This document shows positions 25,289 through 35,417 of a stretch of DNA of 64,000 nt, piece after piece. Numbering within the stretch: position 1 is the first letter of the stretch; each line of letters opens with the position of its first letter. Made by a program: the position numbers and the translations under genes. The DNA comes from Parabacteroides gordonii MS-1 = DSM 23371 (GTDB lineage Bacteria; Bacteroidota; Bacteroidia; Bacteroidales; Tannerellaceae), in assembly GCF_000969825.1 (NCBI RefSeq), contig NZ_KQ033919.1, positions 2,960,509 through 3,024,508 of the forward strand. Reading direction: 5' to 3'. The notes under the pieces were generated by a model. That model did no database searches. It was not told the DNA's origin and saw only the letters and a list, made by a program, of their open reading frames with translations.

Positions 25289-28285
25289 ATGGATTTGACA
25301 GTGGGGGGAGAGATCAGCTTAACTGGTTATAATGGTACTATGTTTACAATCTCTATCGGTGGCATTGCCGGTGTGGTGTTAAATAAAACAAAAATCATAA
25401 ATTGTCATAATGCCTGTAAGATTACTGGCAGCGGTATAGAAAAAAATATTAGAGCCGGAGGAATTGCGGGGCAAATACATAATACATTGTTTGTTTACGC
25501 GTCTTCTAATAGCGCGGAAATAAATATGACTAGTCTGGACGGATGTTATGTCGGTGGAATAGTTGGTTATTTAATGAGTGGTAGCAGCATTGCTTCTTGC
25601 TTTAATTCCGGAAAGATAAATGGCTCAGGAAAAGAGGCTATGATAGGAGGCCTCGCCGGTTTCTGTCAGGTAAAAATATCGAATAGCTATTCTACAGGTG
25701 AGATAACCGGTACTTCAACTACTAATGGTTGTTATAGTGGCGGCATTGCTGGGTATACAACAACTAATACTTTAATAATCTCTTGCTATGCAACTGGTTT
25801 AGTTTCTGCACATAATAATGATAATAAAAGTAAAGCAGGTGGTATTGCAGGATATACAAACAATGCTATTATCCAAAACTGTCTGGCCTTAAATGAAGAC
25901 GGCATTAAAGCTCTCGGCACTGCAGATGACAAATCAGCCGGGCGTATTATCGGACAGAAGAATGGCAACTCTTCCTTAGCCGACAACTACGCCAGTACGC
26001 ACATCGAGTTGACGCTAGGTAACGGAGAACCCGCTCCTCCGACCCAAGATCTCACAGCATCCGGCATTAATGGTGCAGACATTTATCTCAATGAGGTGGC
26101 CGCCGCCATCGCTTCATGGGCGGGCACTGAAGATACAAAAGCCTTTACCGTTATCGGTACTGACGACGATGGTAAGCTGCCGCAACTGAAAACCGTCAAT
26201 TTTAACGCTAATGGCGAGCCTACGGGTACTTATGGCGATGCTATCCCCAACCAGCCTGCTGCTAGCCTGGCTACCGACGATTTTCTGTCGGCCCTTGATC
26301 CTTTGGTTCTTTTCGAAAGTAATACGGACACCTATACTATCTCTTATCCGAATAATAAATGGACTTACAAAAAGAATAATGATGACGCACTTATACCTTT
26401 TAGCGGGAGAATCCTAATAGAGTATGACGATACTTCTTCGTCTTCAAAACTCATCATCGATAACGTCATCGGTAACCCGACACTTACTTTTGATAACGTA
26501 AAAATGATCAACAGTAATGGTACGCCATTGACTATAAATGAAGGTTGTGAGTTGACAATCGATTCAGATGAAAGCGTATTGGAACTCAACTCTGGGGCGG
26601 CACATACATTGGTCAACAAAGGCAGGCTGACGCTGGCTGGAAAAGGGTTATATATCTATAATACCAATAATGACTATTATGGTATTGAAAACTCCGGTAC
26701 GCTGAGAATCTCCGATCAAAAGACAGAGATCATCCTTAGATGCAACAAAGAGGCTATTCACAATACAGGCACGCTTAGCAATACCTGGATTGAATGGCAG
26801 TTTGCAAAACCATTCAATGGCATAGACTATATTGCCACCAATGCCGTTGATCAAACACTGAAGCGAAAGATATGCGATACGAAAGCGTATGCTACAACCG
26901 TTACAGCCGGTAAGACCTATCGTCTCTGGAAAATGGATAATAGTGATGGCGAAGGTCTTGCCCGCTTGCAGGGAAAAGAATCGAATGGTACATCTGTCGT
27001 ATACTTTCAGGCTCCGGCAAAGAATGGTCTGGCTGTCTTTACGGATATGAAGGTTGCTGTTGGGGCGAACATTACTCAGACAGTCAATGGTGGCTTCATT
27101 TCTATCTTCTGCAATGATGACCTTGTAGCAGCTGATGATGTGATTCCTGATGGAGCGAAGCTGACGTGTAAATACAGTACTATCCCCGGTTACAGATTAA
27201 AAAGTTATACGGCCACCCTGTCCGGTGGAGTATCCGGTGGTCCGGTCGATATTTCATCCGGTAGCTATACGGTACCAGCGGATGCGACATCGGTCGCTTT
27301 CACCGTAAAGTTTGAAAAAAATGCACAAGCGGTTATCACTGAAGAGGAGGTTCAGGAAACAGTTCCTGTCGATCCCGTTGATGCACCGACAACCGTTATT
27401 CCTGTCGATGAGCGACCTGATATAGAAGGAAGTTCAACCATCAAACTATTGACCGGTAATCTGGAAAAGATATATAAAAAGGATATTGATAAGGCTATAA
27501 GCAATGAAAAGGTAAAGTATGATAAATTAGTCTATACTGAGATCGCTTTGGTAGAAGTAAAGCAGGATGGTACAAAAATTCCGCTTCAACCTAAGGCAGG
27601 TTCTCCGATAACAATAATCTATCCTTATCCTGCTGGAACGGATGCCGGTTATACCTTTACTGTCGTTCACTTGAAGTCGGATGGAACAACGGAAGTTTAT
27701 TCTAATGCAAACGGTCTCCTTAGAAATACGGCTACCGGATTGAAGTTTTCCGTTTCCAGCTTCAGTCCGTTCGGTATCTCCTGGGAAGTGAAGTCTACGC
27801 CTGAGCCGGAGTTATACACCGTGACCCTTCCTGCTGTCGAAGGAGCCGTTACCGACCCAGTTGCGGGCAGCTATGAGGTGGAAAGTTGGAGTGATTTTCA
27901 TTTCTACCTTACGCCGGATAAGGACTACGACCAATCCGTCCCCGTCGTAACCACCAGCCGCGGCGAAACGATCGAGCCCCGCAACAGCGACGGAGTCTAC
28001 ATTATCAAATATGTTCGTACCCCGGTCGTGGTCTCGATTACCGGTATCGAAAAGAATACCGATGTCGCCAACAGCGCCACCCTCGAAGCCGGTCTGAAGC
28101 TCTGGACGGAACGATCCGCCCTCTGTCTTGAAACCGACCGCACCGAAGAAATCCGTATCATTGCGATAACCGGTGCAACGGTAGCCGTCTTCGATATCCA
28201 ACCCGGCCTGACCCGCCGAGAGCTGTCGCCCGGTGTATACATCGTAAAGACCGCCCGTTCGGTCTGCAAAGTGCTCGTCCGGTAA
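25289..28285 (+). pseudogene. GLUG-repeat surface protein, main body with carboxyl sorting-like domain
   Basis: A 998-codon continuation of the preceding fragment. Residues about 10-230 are GLUG repeats (IGGIAGVVLNKTKIINC, YVGGIVGYLMSGSSI, YSGGIAGYTTTNTL). About 330-620 is a beta-rich region like right-handed helices (TLTFDNVKMINSNGTPLTIN). About 690-860 holds a domain with EIALVEVKQDGTKIPLQP and SSFSPFGISWEV. The carboxyl end (VAVFDIQPGL, ELSPGVYIVKTARSVCKVLVR) resembles a type A sorting domain of the type IX secretion system. The first ATG in frame is at 25289, but without the upstream fragment there is no signal peptide. The whole is probably a large adhesin or surface-matrix protein that is out of frame in this genome. 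Confidence 0.72.
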
Positions 28286-28416
28286 GATAACCACCAAAAC
28301 CGATCCTACACAAACGGCGTAGAAGACACCCGGAGCATCGCTGGCTCTGCGTTTTCTGCGCCGTCGTGTGTTTCTTAACATATACCTTTCCGTAACATAT
28401 TGTCAAGCTGATTTAC

Positions 28417-28424
28417 TACCTTTG
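28417..28424 (+). promoter_or_regulatory. Promoter -7 box of the arginine-degradation operon
   Basis: TACCTTTG matches TAnnTTTG and lies 57 bases before the rocD ATG. The nearest TTG (28400-28402) is only 14 bases upstream, so the -33 part is poor. The rest of the 196-base gap from 28286 shows nothing recognisable. Confidence 0.4.
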
Positions 28425-28481
28425 GCTCAATGGCTGTATGAAACGCTTACAGTCTGACAAAACAATTAAATCAGAAATAGT

Positions 28482-29690
28482 ATGAGACCGGAAGATTACA
28501 TCACCCGTGAGGGGAAGTTTGGTGCACACAACTATCATCCCCTGCCTGTCGTTCTCGAGAAAGGAGAAGGCGTATTTGTGTGGGACGTGGAAGGCAAACG
28601 TTACTTTGATTTCCTGTCCGGTTATTCCGCCCTGAGCCAGGGGCATTGCCATCCCAGGATCATTAAAGCACTGACCGACCAGGCGCAGAAGCTGACACTC
28701 GTATCGCGTGCTTTCCATGCTGATATACTGGGTGAATACATGGAGTTTGCCTGCAAGTTCTTCGGTTACGACAAGCTACTGCCGATGAATACCGGAGCCG
28801 AAGCGGTGGAGACCGCCCTGAAGTTGGCTCGCCGCTGGGGATATCGTATCAAGGGCGTCGCTCCCGAAAAAGCAAAGATCGTCGTTTGCAGCGAGAATTT
28901 CCACGGACGGACAATCACGATCATTTCGATGAGTACCGATCCGAGTTCGTATACAGACTTCGGCCCTTATACCCTGGGGTTTATCAAAGTAGAATACAAT
29001 CAGGTGGATGCGCTGGCGGAAGCCTTGAAAGATCCCGATGTAGTCGGCTTCCTGCTCGAACCGATACAGGGCGAAGCAGGTGTGGTAGTGCCTGACGACG
29101 GTTATCTCTGCCGGTGCTACAATCTCTGCAAACAGCATAATGTCCTGTTTATCGCGGATGAGATACAGACTGGTATCGGCCGTACCGGTAAACTGCTGGC
29201 CTGCGATTATGAAGATATCCATCCCGATATCCTTATCTTGGGAAAAGCTCTTTCCGGTGGCGTGACGCCTGTCTCAGCTGTGTTGGCCAACGACGAGATC
29301 ATGCTGACGATCGCGCCGGGCGAACATGGTTCTACATACGGCGGAAATCCGTTGGCGGCAGCTGTGGGCATCGCCGCCCTCGAAGTTGTACGCGATGAAA
29401 AGCTTTCGGAAAATGCCTATGCAATGGGCGAACTCTTCCGTAATGAAATGGAAAAGATCGACAATCCGATGATCAAACAGGTTCGTGGCAAAGGCTTGCT
29501 GAATGCCGTAGTCACCGAACCCAAAGACGGTAAGGTGGCCTGGGACATCTGTCTGGCCCTGAAAGAGAACGGCCTGATAGCCAAACCGACGCACGACCAT
29601 ATCATCCGCTTCACCCCGCCCCTGATCATTACCCGCGACCAGATGATGGAAGCAATCGGTATTATTAAAGAAACGTTCGCTCAATTTTAA
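28482..29690 (+). CDS. rocD: Ornithine aminotransferase
   Basis: A 402-residue PLP-dependent class III aminotransferase that converts ornithine plus 2-oxoglutarate to glutamate semialdehyde plus glutamate in the cytoplasm. Visible features are [21 protein letters not shown] at the amino end, [57 protein letters not shown], the PLP-lysine motif [16 protein letters not shown] (Lys near residue 256), and [14 protein letters not shown]. Length is standard. Nine bases separate it from arginase, so the two genes form an arginine-to-glutamate pathway: arginase makes the ornithine that this enzyme uses. Confidence 0.95.
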   Translation: MRPEDYITREGKFGAHNYHPLPVVLEKGEGVFVWDVEGKRYFDFLSGYSALSQGHCHPRIIKALTDQAQKLTLVSRAFHADILGEYMEFACKFFGYDKLLPMNTGAEAVETALKLARRWGYRIKGVAPEKAKIVVCSENFHGRTITIISMSTDPSSYTDFGPYTLGFIKVEYNQVDALAEALKDPDVVGFLLEPIQGEAGVVVPDDGYLCRCYNLCKQHNVLFIADEIQTGIGRTGKLLACDYEDIHPDILILGKALSGGVTPVSAVLANDEIMLTIAPGEHGSTYGGNPLAAAVGIAALEVVRDEKLSENAYAMGELFRNEMEKIDNPMIKQVRGKGLLNAVVTEPKDGKVAWDICLALKENGLIAKPTHDHIIRFTPPLIITRDQMMEAIGIIKETFAQF

Positions 29691-29699
29691 ACCGGTTAT

Positions 29700-30596
29700 A
29701 TGAAAATAAACGTAATAGGAGTCCCGCTGAATCTGGGTTGCGACCGCGAAGGCGTTGAACGTGCCCCGAACCATCTTCGCGAGCGGGGGCTGATGCAGGT
29801 TATCCGGAAGAACGGCCATCGTGCCTTCGACCTGGGTAATCTCTATGTGCCTCCCGTGTCGGAAGCGGATAAATTTGCCCGAAGCAAGAGCATGAAATAC
29901 CTCGACGCTATCGTCGAGGTGAACAACAACCTGGCGGAGTTGGTCTACGACACGTTGCGGGGCGGCGCCTTCCCGCTTGTGGTCGGCGGCGACCATTCGC
30001 TCGGACTGGGCAGCGCTTCCGGGGTAGGGAAGTGCTTCGATGATTTCGGTATCATCTGGCTCGATGCCCACGGCGATATCAATACGAACGAAACCTCTCC
30101 CAGCGGAAATATCCACGGGATGCCGTTGAGCGCCCTGATGGGGATGGGGAGTGAAGAACTGGTGAATATCTATGCTCCCGGCAACAAGGTGAATCCCCAG
30201 AATGTCTTCCTGGTAGGAACCCGCAGCCTCGACGAGGGCGAACAGGCCCTGATAGAAAAGGAGCAACTGAGTGTCTATACGATGGAAACCATTCATCTGA
30301 AAGGCATTAATTTTGTGGCCGAAGATATCAAACGGAAACTGAAGGAGCGGAAAATACGCAACGTCCATTTCAGCATCGATGTAGACAGTATCGACCCCCG
30401 TTTTGCCCCGGGAACGGGAACGCGTGTCTGTGAAGGCCTTATTCCCGACGAGTTCAATGAGTTTGTCAAACACATGCTGTCGACCAACCTGATCAAATCG
30501 ATGGATCTCGTGGAGCTGAATCCGGATCTGGATACGAATGACCAGACCACCAATCTCTGTCTGGATATCATCGATTATATAACGGCACGGATCTGA
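29700..30596 (+). CDS. rocF: Arginase
   Basis: A 298-residue binuclear manganese hydrolase of the arginase/agmatinase/ureohydrolase fold. It hydrolyses arginine to ornithine and urea. Metal-binding signatures are VVGGDHSLGLGSASG, IIWLDAHGDINTNETSPSGNIHGMPL and FSIDVDSIDPRFAPGTGTRV; NTNETSPSGNIHG is the substrate loop typical of true arginases, so agmatinase is unlikely. The amino end (VIGVPLNLGCDREGVERAP) also fits arginase. It is the second gene of the operon after rocD and is followed at once by a strong terminator. Confidence 0.94.
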   Translation: MKINVIGVPLNLGCDREGVERAPNHLRERGLMQVIRKNGHRAFDLGNLYVPPVSEADKFARSKSMKYLDAIVEVNNNLAELVYDTLRGGAFPLVVGGDHSLGLGSASGVGKCFDDFGIIWLDAHGDINTNETSPSGNIHGMPLSALMGMGSEELVNIYAPGNKVNPQNVFLVGTRSLDEGEQALIEKEQLSVYTMETIHLKGINFVAEDIKRKLKERKIRNVHFSIDVDSIDPRFAPGTGTRVCEGLIPDEFNEFVKHMLSTNLIKSMDLVELNPDLDTNDQTTNLCLDIIDYITARI

Positions 30597-30602
30597 AAAG
30601 TG

Positions 30603-30641
30603 AAAGGGTATGAAAGACTAATAGAATTTCATACCCTTTTT
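30603..30641. terminator. Intrinsic terminator between the arginase and susD genes
   Basis: A perfect 13-bp stem (AAAGGGTATGAAA at 30603-30615 with its complement at 30627-30639) has an 11-base loop and a T-run. Its A-rich left arm lets it also act on the minus strand, where the second susCD operon ends. Confidence 0.88.
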
Positions 30642-30673
30642 GATTTACTTATGAAGTTTTGTCAACGACTTGC

Positions 30674-32161
30674 TTATAAATTAGGATTCAGCATGGCGTC
30701 GTGATCCGGACACGGGAAATAAAGCCTTTCTTCTGTTACATTCTTTACCTTATCCGGGAAGTTCTTTTGGAAATAATCCCTCATGGTAGACAAATATGTT
30801 CCCCAGCGTACCAAGTTGAAACGATAAATGCGTTCGTGGGATGTTTCAAGCACCCATTCTTTCTGGATAGCCTGGCGGAAAGCGTCTTTGGATAAGCCGG
30901 AAAGATTATCCAGGCCGGCACGTGTACGTAGCTGGTTTACTGCTTTATAGGCTGCTGCCGTCGGGCCGTTGGCTTCGTTCTCTGCTTCTGCAAATATCAA
31001 TAGTATATCGGCGTAACGGATGATCGGAATGTACATATCGGTACGTTTATTACGCTGTGAGAAGTTTTCGCGGCCACCGTCGCACCATTTCTTTCCGTGA
31101 GGGTACGGGCTGCCGAAATCAGTCGTTGTATAAGTTTTCTTATCTACAGTGCTGACTATTTCGGTCAGGAACGTAGCTGCTTTGCGTTTATCCTTATCAT
31201 CGAACCTGTCGATATAGGTTTGCAGCGTGTAGAAGAATCCCCAGCCGGATTCGGAACCGATGCTCGAAGGGCGCCATTCGGCTCCGCATTGGTTGTCTCC
31301 GAGGCCTTCGGCAAAGTTCAGTGCAAAGATCGACTCTTTGTTGTAACGGTTGCTTACTTTCCACAAATCCTCGTAATCGGCCACTAATTCAATTCCGTAC
31401 TTGCCTTTATTGTCGATGACTTCTTTGGCTTTGGCTGCTGCCTTGGCCCACATCGACTGATCCTTGATCTGTTCGCCGGCCATTGTGATATATACCCATG
31501 ATAACAGTGATTTGGCGGCTGCGATAGTGGGACGCTCTGTCCCTTCACTCCATTTTTCCGGTAAATTGGCTTCCGCAAATTCAAGGTCTTCGATGATATG
31601 GCCATAAATTTCTTTGGCGGAAACCTTTGTCATATTCGTTGCACCGTTGAAATCCTCCACCGGCGTATCCAGATAAATGACATCATTGAAGATACGTACA
31701 AGGTAGAAATAAGACATGGCGCGCATATAGCGGGCGGCAGCCACGTAATGGTTTTTAACTTCGTCGTTCACTTTCGAGGCGTTCGGGACTTTCTGTATAA
31801 TGATATTAGAAGCATTGATACAGGCATAGAACTGTTTCCAGGGCTTGAAGAGACTCTCGTTGTCGCTTTGCCAGGTCAGGGAGTTCATTTCGTCGCGGGC
31901 AACGTTGTTGGCGGTAGCACTGACAACGGCATCGGTGGTTGCTTCCGCGATGAAATTAATATGACGCTCGAAATCGTTGCTGCGCCAGTAGGAAAGCGTT
32001 CCCATCAGCAGCATATTACATTCTGCTTCCGTATTCGGCAGGTTCTCGGGCGAAAGGAAGTCTTTCGGTTCTTCCGAGAGGAAAGAATCGCAACTGCTCA
32101 TTAATAACATCAGGGAACATACTCCCGCAACTGCTTTGTTTATATATGATTTCATATTCAT
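30674..32161 (-). CDS. SusD/RagB-family nutrient-binding lipoprotein (second pair)
   Basis: A 495-residue surface lipoprotein with a lipobox at LLMSSC (Cys24), followed by DSFLSEEPKDFLSPENLPNTEAE. SusD signatures include RYMRAMSYFYLVRIFNDVIYLDTPVED, AKSLLSWVYITMAGEQ, IPIIRYADILLIFAEAENEANG and the tail AFRQAIQKEWVLETSHERIYRFNLVRWG. It binds substrate at the cell surface with the SusC partner 19 bases upstream. No glycosidase, lyase, sulfatase or peptidase accompanies this pair, so the substrate cannot be guessed from context. The transcript ends at the shared terminator near 30603-30641. Confidence 0.95.
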   Translation of the reverse strand: MNMKSYINKAVAGVCSLMLLMSSCDSFLSEEPKDFLSPENLPNTEAECNMLLMGTLSYWRSNDFERHINFIAEATTDAVVSATANNVARDEMNSLTWQSDNESLFKPWKQFYACINASNIIIQKVPNASKVNDEVKNHYVAAARYMRAMSYFYLVRIFNDVIYLDTPVEDFNGATNMTKVSAKEIYGHIIEDLEFAEANLPEKWSEGTERPTIAAAKSLLSWVYITMAGEQIKDQSMWAKAAAKAKEVIDNKGKYGIELVADYEDLWKVSNRYNKESIFALNFAEGLGDNQCGAEWRPSSIGSESGWGFFYTLQTYIDRFDDKDKRKAATFLTEIVSTVDKKTYTTTDFGSPYPHGKKWCDGGRENFSQRNKRTDMYIPIIRYADILLIFAEAENEANGPTAAAYKAVNQLRTRAGLDNLSGLSKDAFRQAIQKEWVLETSHERIYRFNLVRWGTYLSTMRDYFQKNFPDKVKNVTEERLYFPCPDHDAMLNPNL

Positions 32162-32180
32162 GTTCGTTTAAATGGTTTAA

Positions 32181-35100
32181 TTATAATGTAAGATTCAATC
32201 CAAAGGTATAAGAGCGGATGGCCGGATAGCTACCGCCATCGAAACCTAAGTTATAGTTACCTGTGCGGGAGCTGACTTCTGGGTCGTAGCCGGAATAACC
32301 GGTGATGGTGAACAGGTTCTGTCCGCTGATATAGAGGCGCAGGTTGGAAATACCCCATTGGGAGGTAAGCGACTTAGGCAATGTATAACCCAGTGTCAGG
32401 TTTTTCAGGCGGATATAGGAACCGTCTTCGATAAAGCGTGTAGATGCCGGGCCGACCCCTTCGTTCAGGGCTTGCTGTGTATTGGATGTGCCTTCGCCTC
32501 TCCAGGAGTCTTTTACATATCTGAATGCGTTGCCGGTATTGTTCGAGTTACTGGGTAATTCGCTGAATGTTACTGTCATCAGGTTCATAATATCATTCCC
32601 ATATGTACCCTGAAACAAGAAGCTCAGGTCGAAATCCTTATAGGAGAAGTCGTTGCCGATACCGAAAATAAAGTCGGGGTTGGCATTACCGATGATGGTA
32701 CGGTCTTCGGTCGTAATCTTTCCGTCGCCATCCAAGTCTTTGAATTTGACGGCACCGACCCGGGCAGTGGAACTACTCAGTTTATTTACTTCCGCCTGGT
32801 TCTGATAGATCCCGTCGAATACATATCCGTAGAAGTTACCGAGCGGTTTGCCGACCTGTACGATACCGGTTTCATTAAACCCTGCTCCCAAAGCGCCGCC
32901 GGAACCGTTGGTATAGAAATATTGATCGTCACCCAGGTCTAGTACTTTCTCTTTGTTCAAAGCAATGTTTACGGAGGTTGACCATTTGAGGTCGCCGACC
33001 AGATTCTGTGTATTCAAAGAAAACTCCCATCCTTTATTCTGTTTACTTCCGATATTCTGGGTCTGTGATGAATATCCGGTATAATAAGGCAGTATCTTGT
33101 CATAATGAAGATCGATCGTCTTTTTATAGTAATAGTCGGCAACCAGTGAAATACGTCCACCCAATACACTCAGGTCGATACCTATATCCGTTTGCTTGGT
33201 TGTTTCCCATTTCAGGTCAGGGTTCGGCACACGTCCCGGAACGAGGGCGACCGCAGAGTTTCCCCCTAATACATAACTAGTCGTACTGAAACTTGCTAAT
33301 GACTGGTAAGGAGTGATTGCCTGGCTACCTGTTTCACCATAGCTACCACGCAGTTTCAGGTTTTGTATCCATGAAATATCTTTCATGAAATCTTCTTCAC
33401 TGATGCGCCATCCCAATGCCGCCGAAGGGAAATAACCCCATTTATTGTTCTTTGCAAATTTGGAAGAACCGTCGGCACGGAAACTGACGGATGCCAGATA
33501 TTTGCCTTTATAGGCATAGTTTACACGTCCCAGCCAGGAAGCGATCGCAGAATGGTTTCCCCCACTACCCACGCTTAACAGGCTGTTGTCGGCTAATCCC
33601 ATATTCCAGTATCCCAGCGATTCGATATCAAAGCCTTTACCGCTGGATGTATTGTAAAAGTAATCGGATGCTTCTGCCGTGAAACCTGCCACCACATTCA
33701 ACGAATGGTCTTTATTGAATGTTTTTGAATAGGTCAGCGTATTTTCCCCCAACCAGTTCGTTGTCTCTTTATTCTCTACATACGCATATCCTTGTCCTTT
33801 GTAAGACAGCAGGTTTTCCCCGGAAGTAAACTGGCGTTGGCGTTTATCGCTGTATGTGTACGACCAGGCTGTCCGGAAACGCAGGCCCTTTAGTATTTCC
33901 CATTCCAGGAAAGCAGTCCCCTGGAAATAACTGCGGTCTTTATCCACTACCTGGTCGTTGATCAGCGCTACCGGGTTATTCATCTGTGCCCCGTCTTTCA
34001 GAGGGCCGCTGAATGATCCGTCTTCTTTATATACGGGTACCAAGGGGCCGAAACCCAGGGCAGAGAATGTAACGCCACCACCATCGGAACCATTCATCTG
34101 GTTAATGCTGGCGCTGGTAGATGACGAGCGGGAGGCGTTCAGCAACATGCCGACTGTAACGTTTTTCCCTAACTTCTGTTCGACGTTCGCGCGAACACCT
34201 GCACGGTTAAAGTCAGAGTTTTTGATTATACCCTGTTGCAACAGGTAGTTGCCGGACAGGCTGTATTTTGTCGTTTCCGTACCGCCACTGACAGATAAGG
34301 AGTGTCCGGTCATAGGAGCCGAGCGGAAAACTTCATCCTGCCAGTCTGTATTGTTCAGGTTATTCGGATCGACCCAGGAGGGTATTTTTAATGCACTTGT
34401 CGGATAGTTCTCCTGTGCTTCTTTTAACAGGTCGTATAATTCCTGTCCGTTTAGCATATCCATTTTTTTAGAGACCTGCGATACGGATACATAACCGCTG
34501 TATGAAACAGAAGGTTTACCGGTGCTGCCTCGTTTGGTTGTCACCATAATTACACCGTTGGCACCACGTGAACCATATATGGAGGTGGAGGAGGCATCTT
34601 TCAATACTTCGATAGAGGTAATATCGTTCGGATCGATCAGGGACAGATCACCGCCTAACACGCCGTCGATAACGACAAGGGGAGCGTTGTCACCTTTCAG
34701 GGAGTTTCCCCCGCGAATAATGATATTGGGTTCTTCTCCCGGGGCTGCGACACTGTTTTGTACCATAACACCGGCCATCTGGCCCTGTAAAGCCTGGTCG
34801 GTACGGGATATGGACAGTTTTGTCAGTTCGTCTCCTTTTACGGAAGAAAGAGCTCCTGTAACATCACTCTTTTTTTGTACACCATATCCTACTACCACAA
34901 CTTCGTCCAGTGCTTCAGAGTCTTCTTTCAGGATGATGTTTAAGGGGGTATTTCCTTTTACTTTGATTTCCTGTGATTTGAAACCAATGTAAGAAACAAC
35001 CAGGATGGAACCGGCAGGAGCTTCAAAAGAAAAGTTGCCATCTATATCGGTCACGGCACCGATAGTAGAGCCTTTTACGATCACATTCACTCCCAAGAGG

Positions 35101-35261
35101 GGATCGCCGTTCGAGTCTTTCACTACACCTCTGATCAAAGATGACTGCAAAACTCCGTTTTCGATAACCGAACCGTCTGCTTTTACTATATGAGGCAAAG
35201 AGGCGGAAGTAAGGCACAATGTCATGCACAAGGCACAACTTTTCATGTACGTGTTATTCAT
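32181..35261 (-). CDS. SusC/RagA TonB-dependent transporter (second pair)
   Basis: A 1,026-residue outer-membrane transporter. It has a signal peptide (MKSCALCMTLCLTSASLPHIVKA), a carboxypeptidase-like domain (IRGVVKDSNGDPLLGVNVIV), the TonB-box region ALDEVVVVGYGVQKKSDV, the plug (SIEVLKDASSTSIYGSRGAN) and a beta barrel that ends SYTFGLNLTL. Unlike the first SusC there is no STN domain, which fits control by the adjacent hybrid regulator instead of a sigma/FecR pair. The frame can be read from a TTG at 35309, but that overlaps the promoter -7 box, so the ATG at 35261 (MNNTYMKSC) is chosen; an ATG at 35246 is also possible. Confidence 0.94.
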   Translation of the reverse strand: MNNTYMKSCALCMTLCLTSASLPHIVKADGSVIENGVLQSSLIRGVVKDSNGDPLLGVNVIVKGSTIGAVTDIDGNFSFEAPAGSILVVSYIGFKSQEIKVKGNTPLNIILKEDSEALDEVVVVGYGVQKKSDVTGALSSVKGDELTKLSISRTDQALQGQMAGVMVQNSVAAPGEEPNIIIRGGNSLKGDNAPLVVIDGVLGGDLSLIDPNDITSIEVLKDASSTSIYGSRGANGVIMVTTKRGSTGKPSVSYSGYVSVSQVSKKMDMLNGQELYDLLKEAQENYPTSALKIPSWVDPNNLNNTDWQDEVFRSAPMTGHSLSVSGGTETTKYSLSGNYLLQQGIIKNSDFNRAGVRANVEQKLGKNVTVGMLLNASRSSSTSASINQMNGSDGGGVTFSALGFGPLVPVYKEDGSFSGPLKDGAQMNNPVALINDQVVDKDRSYFQGTAFLEWEILKGLRFRTAWSYTYSDKRQRQFTSGENLLSYKGQGYAYVENKETTNWLGENTLTYSKTFNKDHSLNVVAGFTAEASDYFYNTSSGKGFDIESLGYWNMGLADNSLLSVGSGGNHSAIASWLGRVNYAYKGKYLASVSFRADGSSKFAKNNKWGYFPSAALGWRISEEDFMKDISWIQNLKLRGSYGETGSQAITPYQSLASFSTTSYVLGGNSAVALVPGRVPNPDLKWETTKQTDIGIDLSVLGGRISLVADYYYKKTIDLHYDKILPYYTGYSSQTQNIGSKQNKGWEFSLNTQNLVGDLKWSTSVNIALNKEKVLDLGDDQYFYTNGSGGALGAGFNETGIVQVGKPLGNFYGYVFDGIYQNQAEVNKLSSSTARVGAVKFKDLDGDGKITTEDRTIIGNANPDFIFGIGNDFSYKDFDLSFLFQGTYGNDIMNLMTVTFSELPSNSNNTGNAFRYVKDSWRGEGTSNTQQALNEGVGPASTRFIEDGSYIRLKNLTLGYTLPKSLTSQWGISNLRLYISGQNLFTITGYSGYDPEVSSRTGNYNLGFDGGSYPAIRSYTFGLNLTL

Positions 35262-35306
35262 AATATTAATACTGTTAATTGAACTTGTTGTGTTTTTCTT
35301 CGGCTG

Positions 35307-35314
35307 CAAATCTA
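35307..35314 (-). promoter_or_regulatory. Promoter -7 box of the second susCD operon
   Basis: Reads TAGATTTG on the minus strand (TAnnTTTG). It predicts a leader of about 40 bases before the ATG at 35261. No good TTTG element lies 19-21 bases upstream, which suggests an activator-dependent promoter, as expected under the hybrid regulator next door. Confidence 0.5.
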
Positions 35315-35379
35315 GGGGGAAACGGTAAGCGACTGTTTAAAATTTATCTCTTTTCCTTTTAAAACTATATCAGACATGA

Positions 35380-35406
35380 AAAAAGCATGCTCACGGAGCA
35401 TGCTTT
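35380..35406 (-). terminator. Terminator of the second hybrid regulator gene
   Basis: An 11-bp perfect stem (35382-35392 with 35396-35406, AAAGCATGCTC and complement) and a 3-base loop precede TTTTTTC on the minus strand. It begins 11 bases after the stop of the regulator gene. Confidence 0.85.
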
Positions 35407-35417
35407 GAAGGTATTAA

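Noticed and set aside
29274-30473. A 399-codon open frame opposite rocD and arginase
   Set aside because: Shadow of GC-rich coding on the other strand. All arginase metal motifs are on the plus strand.
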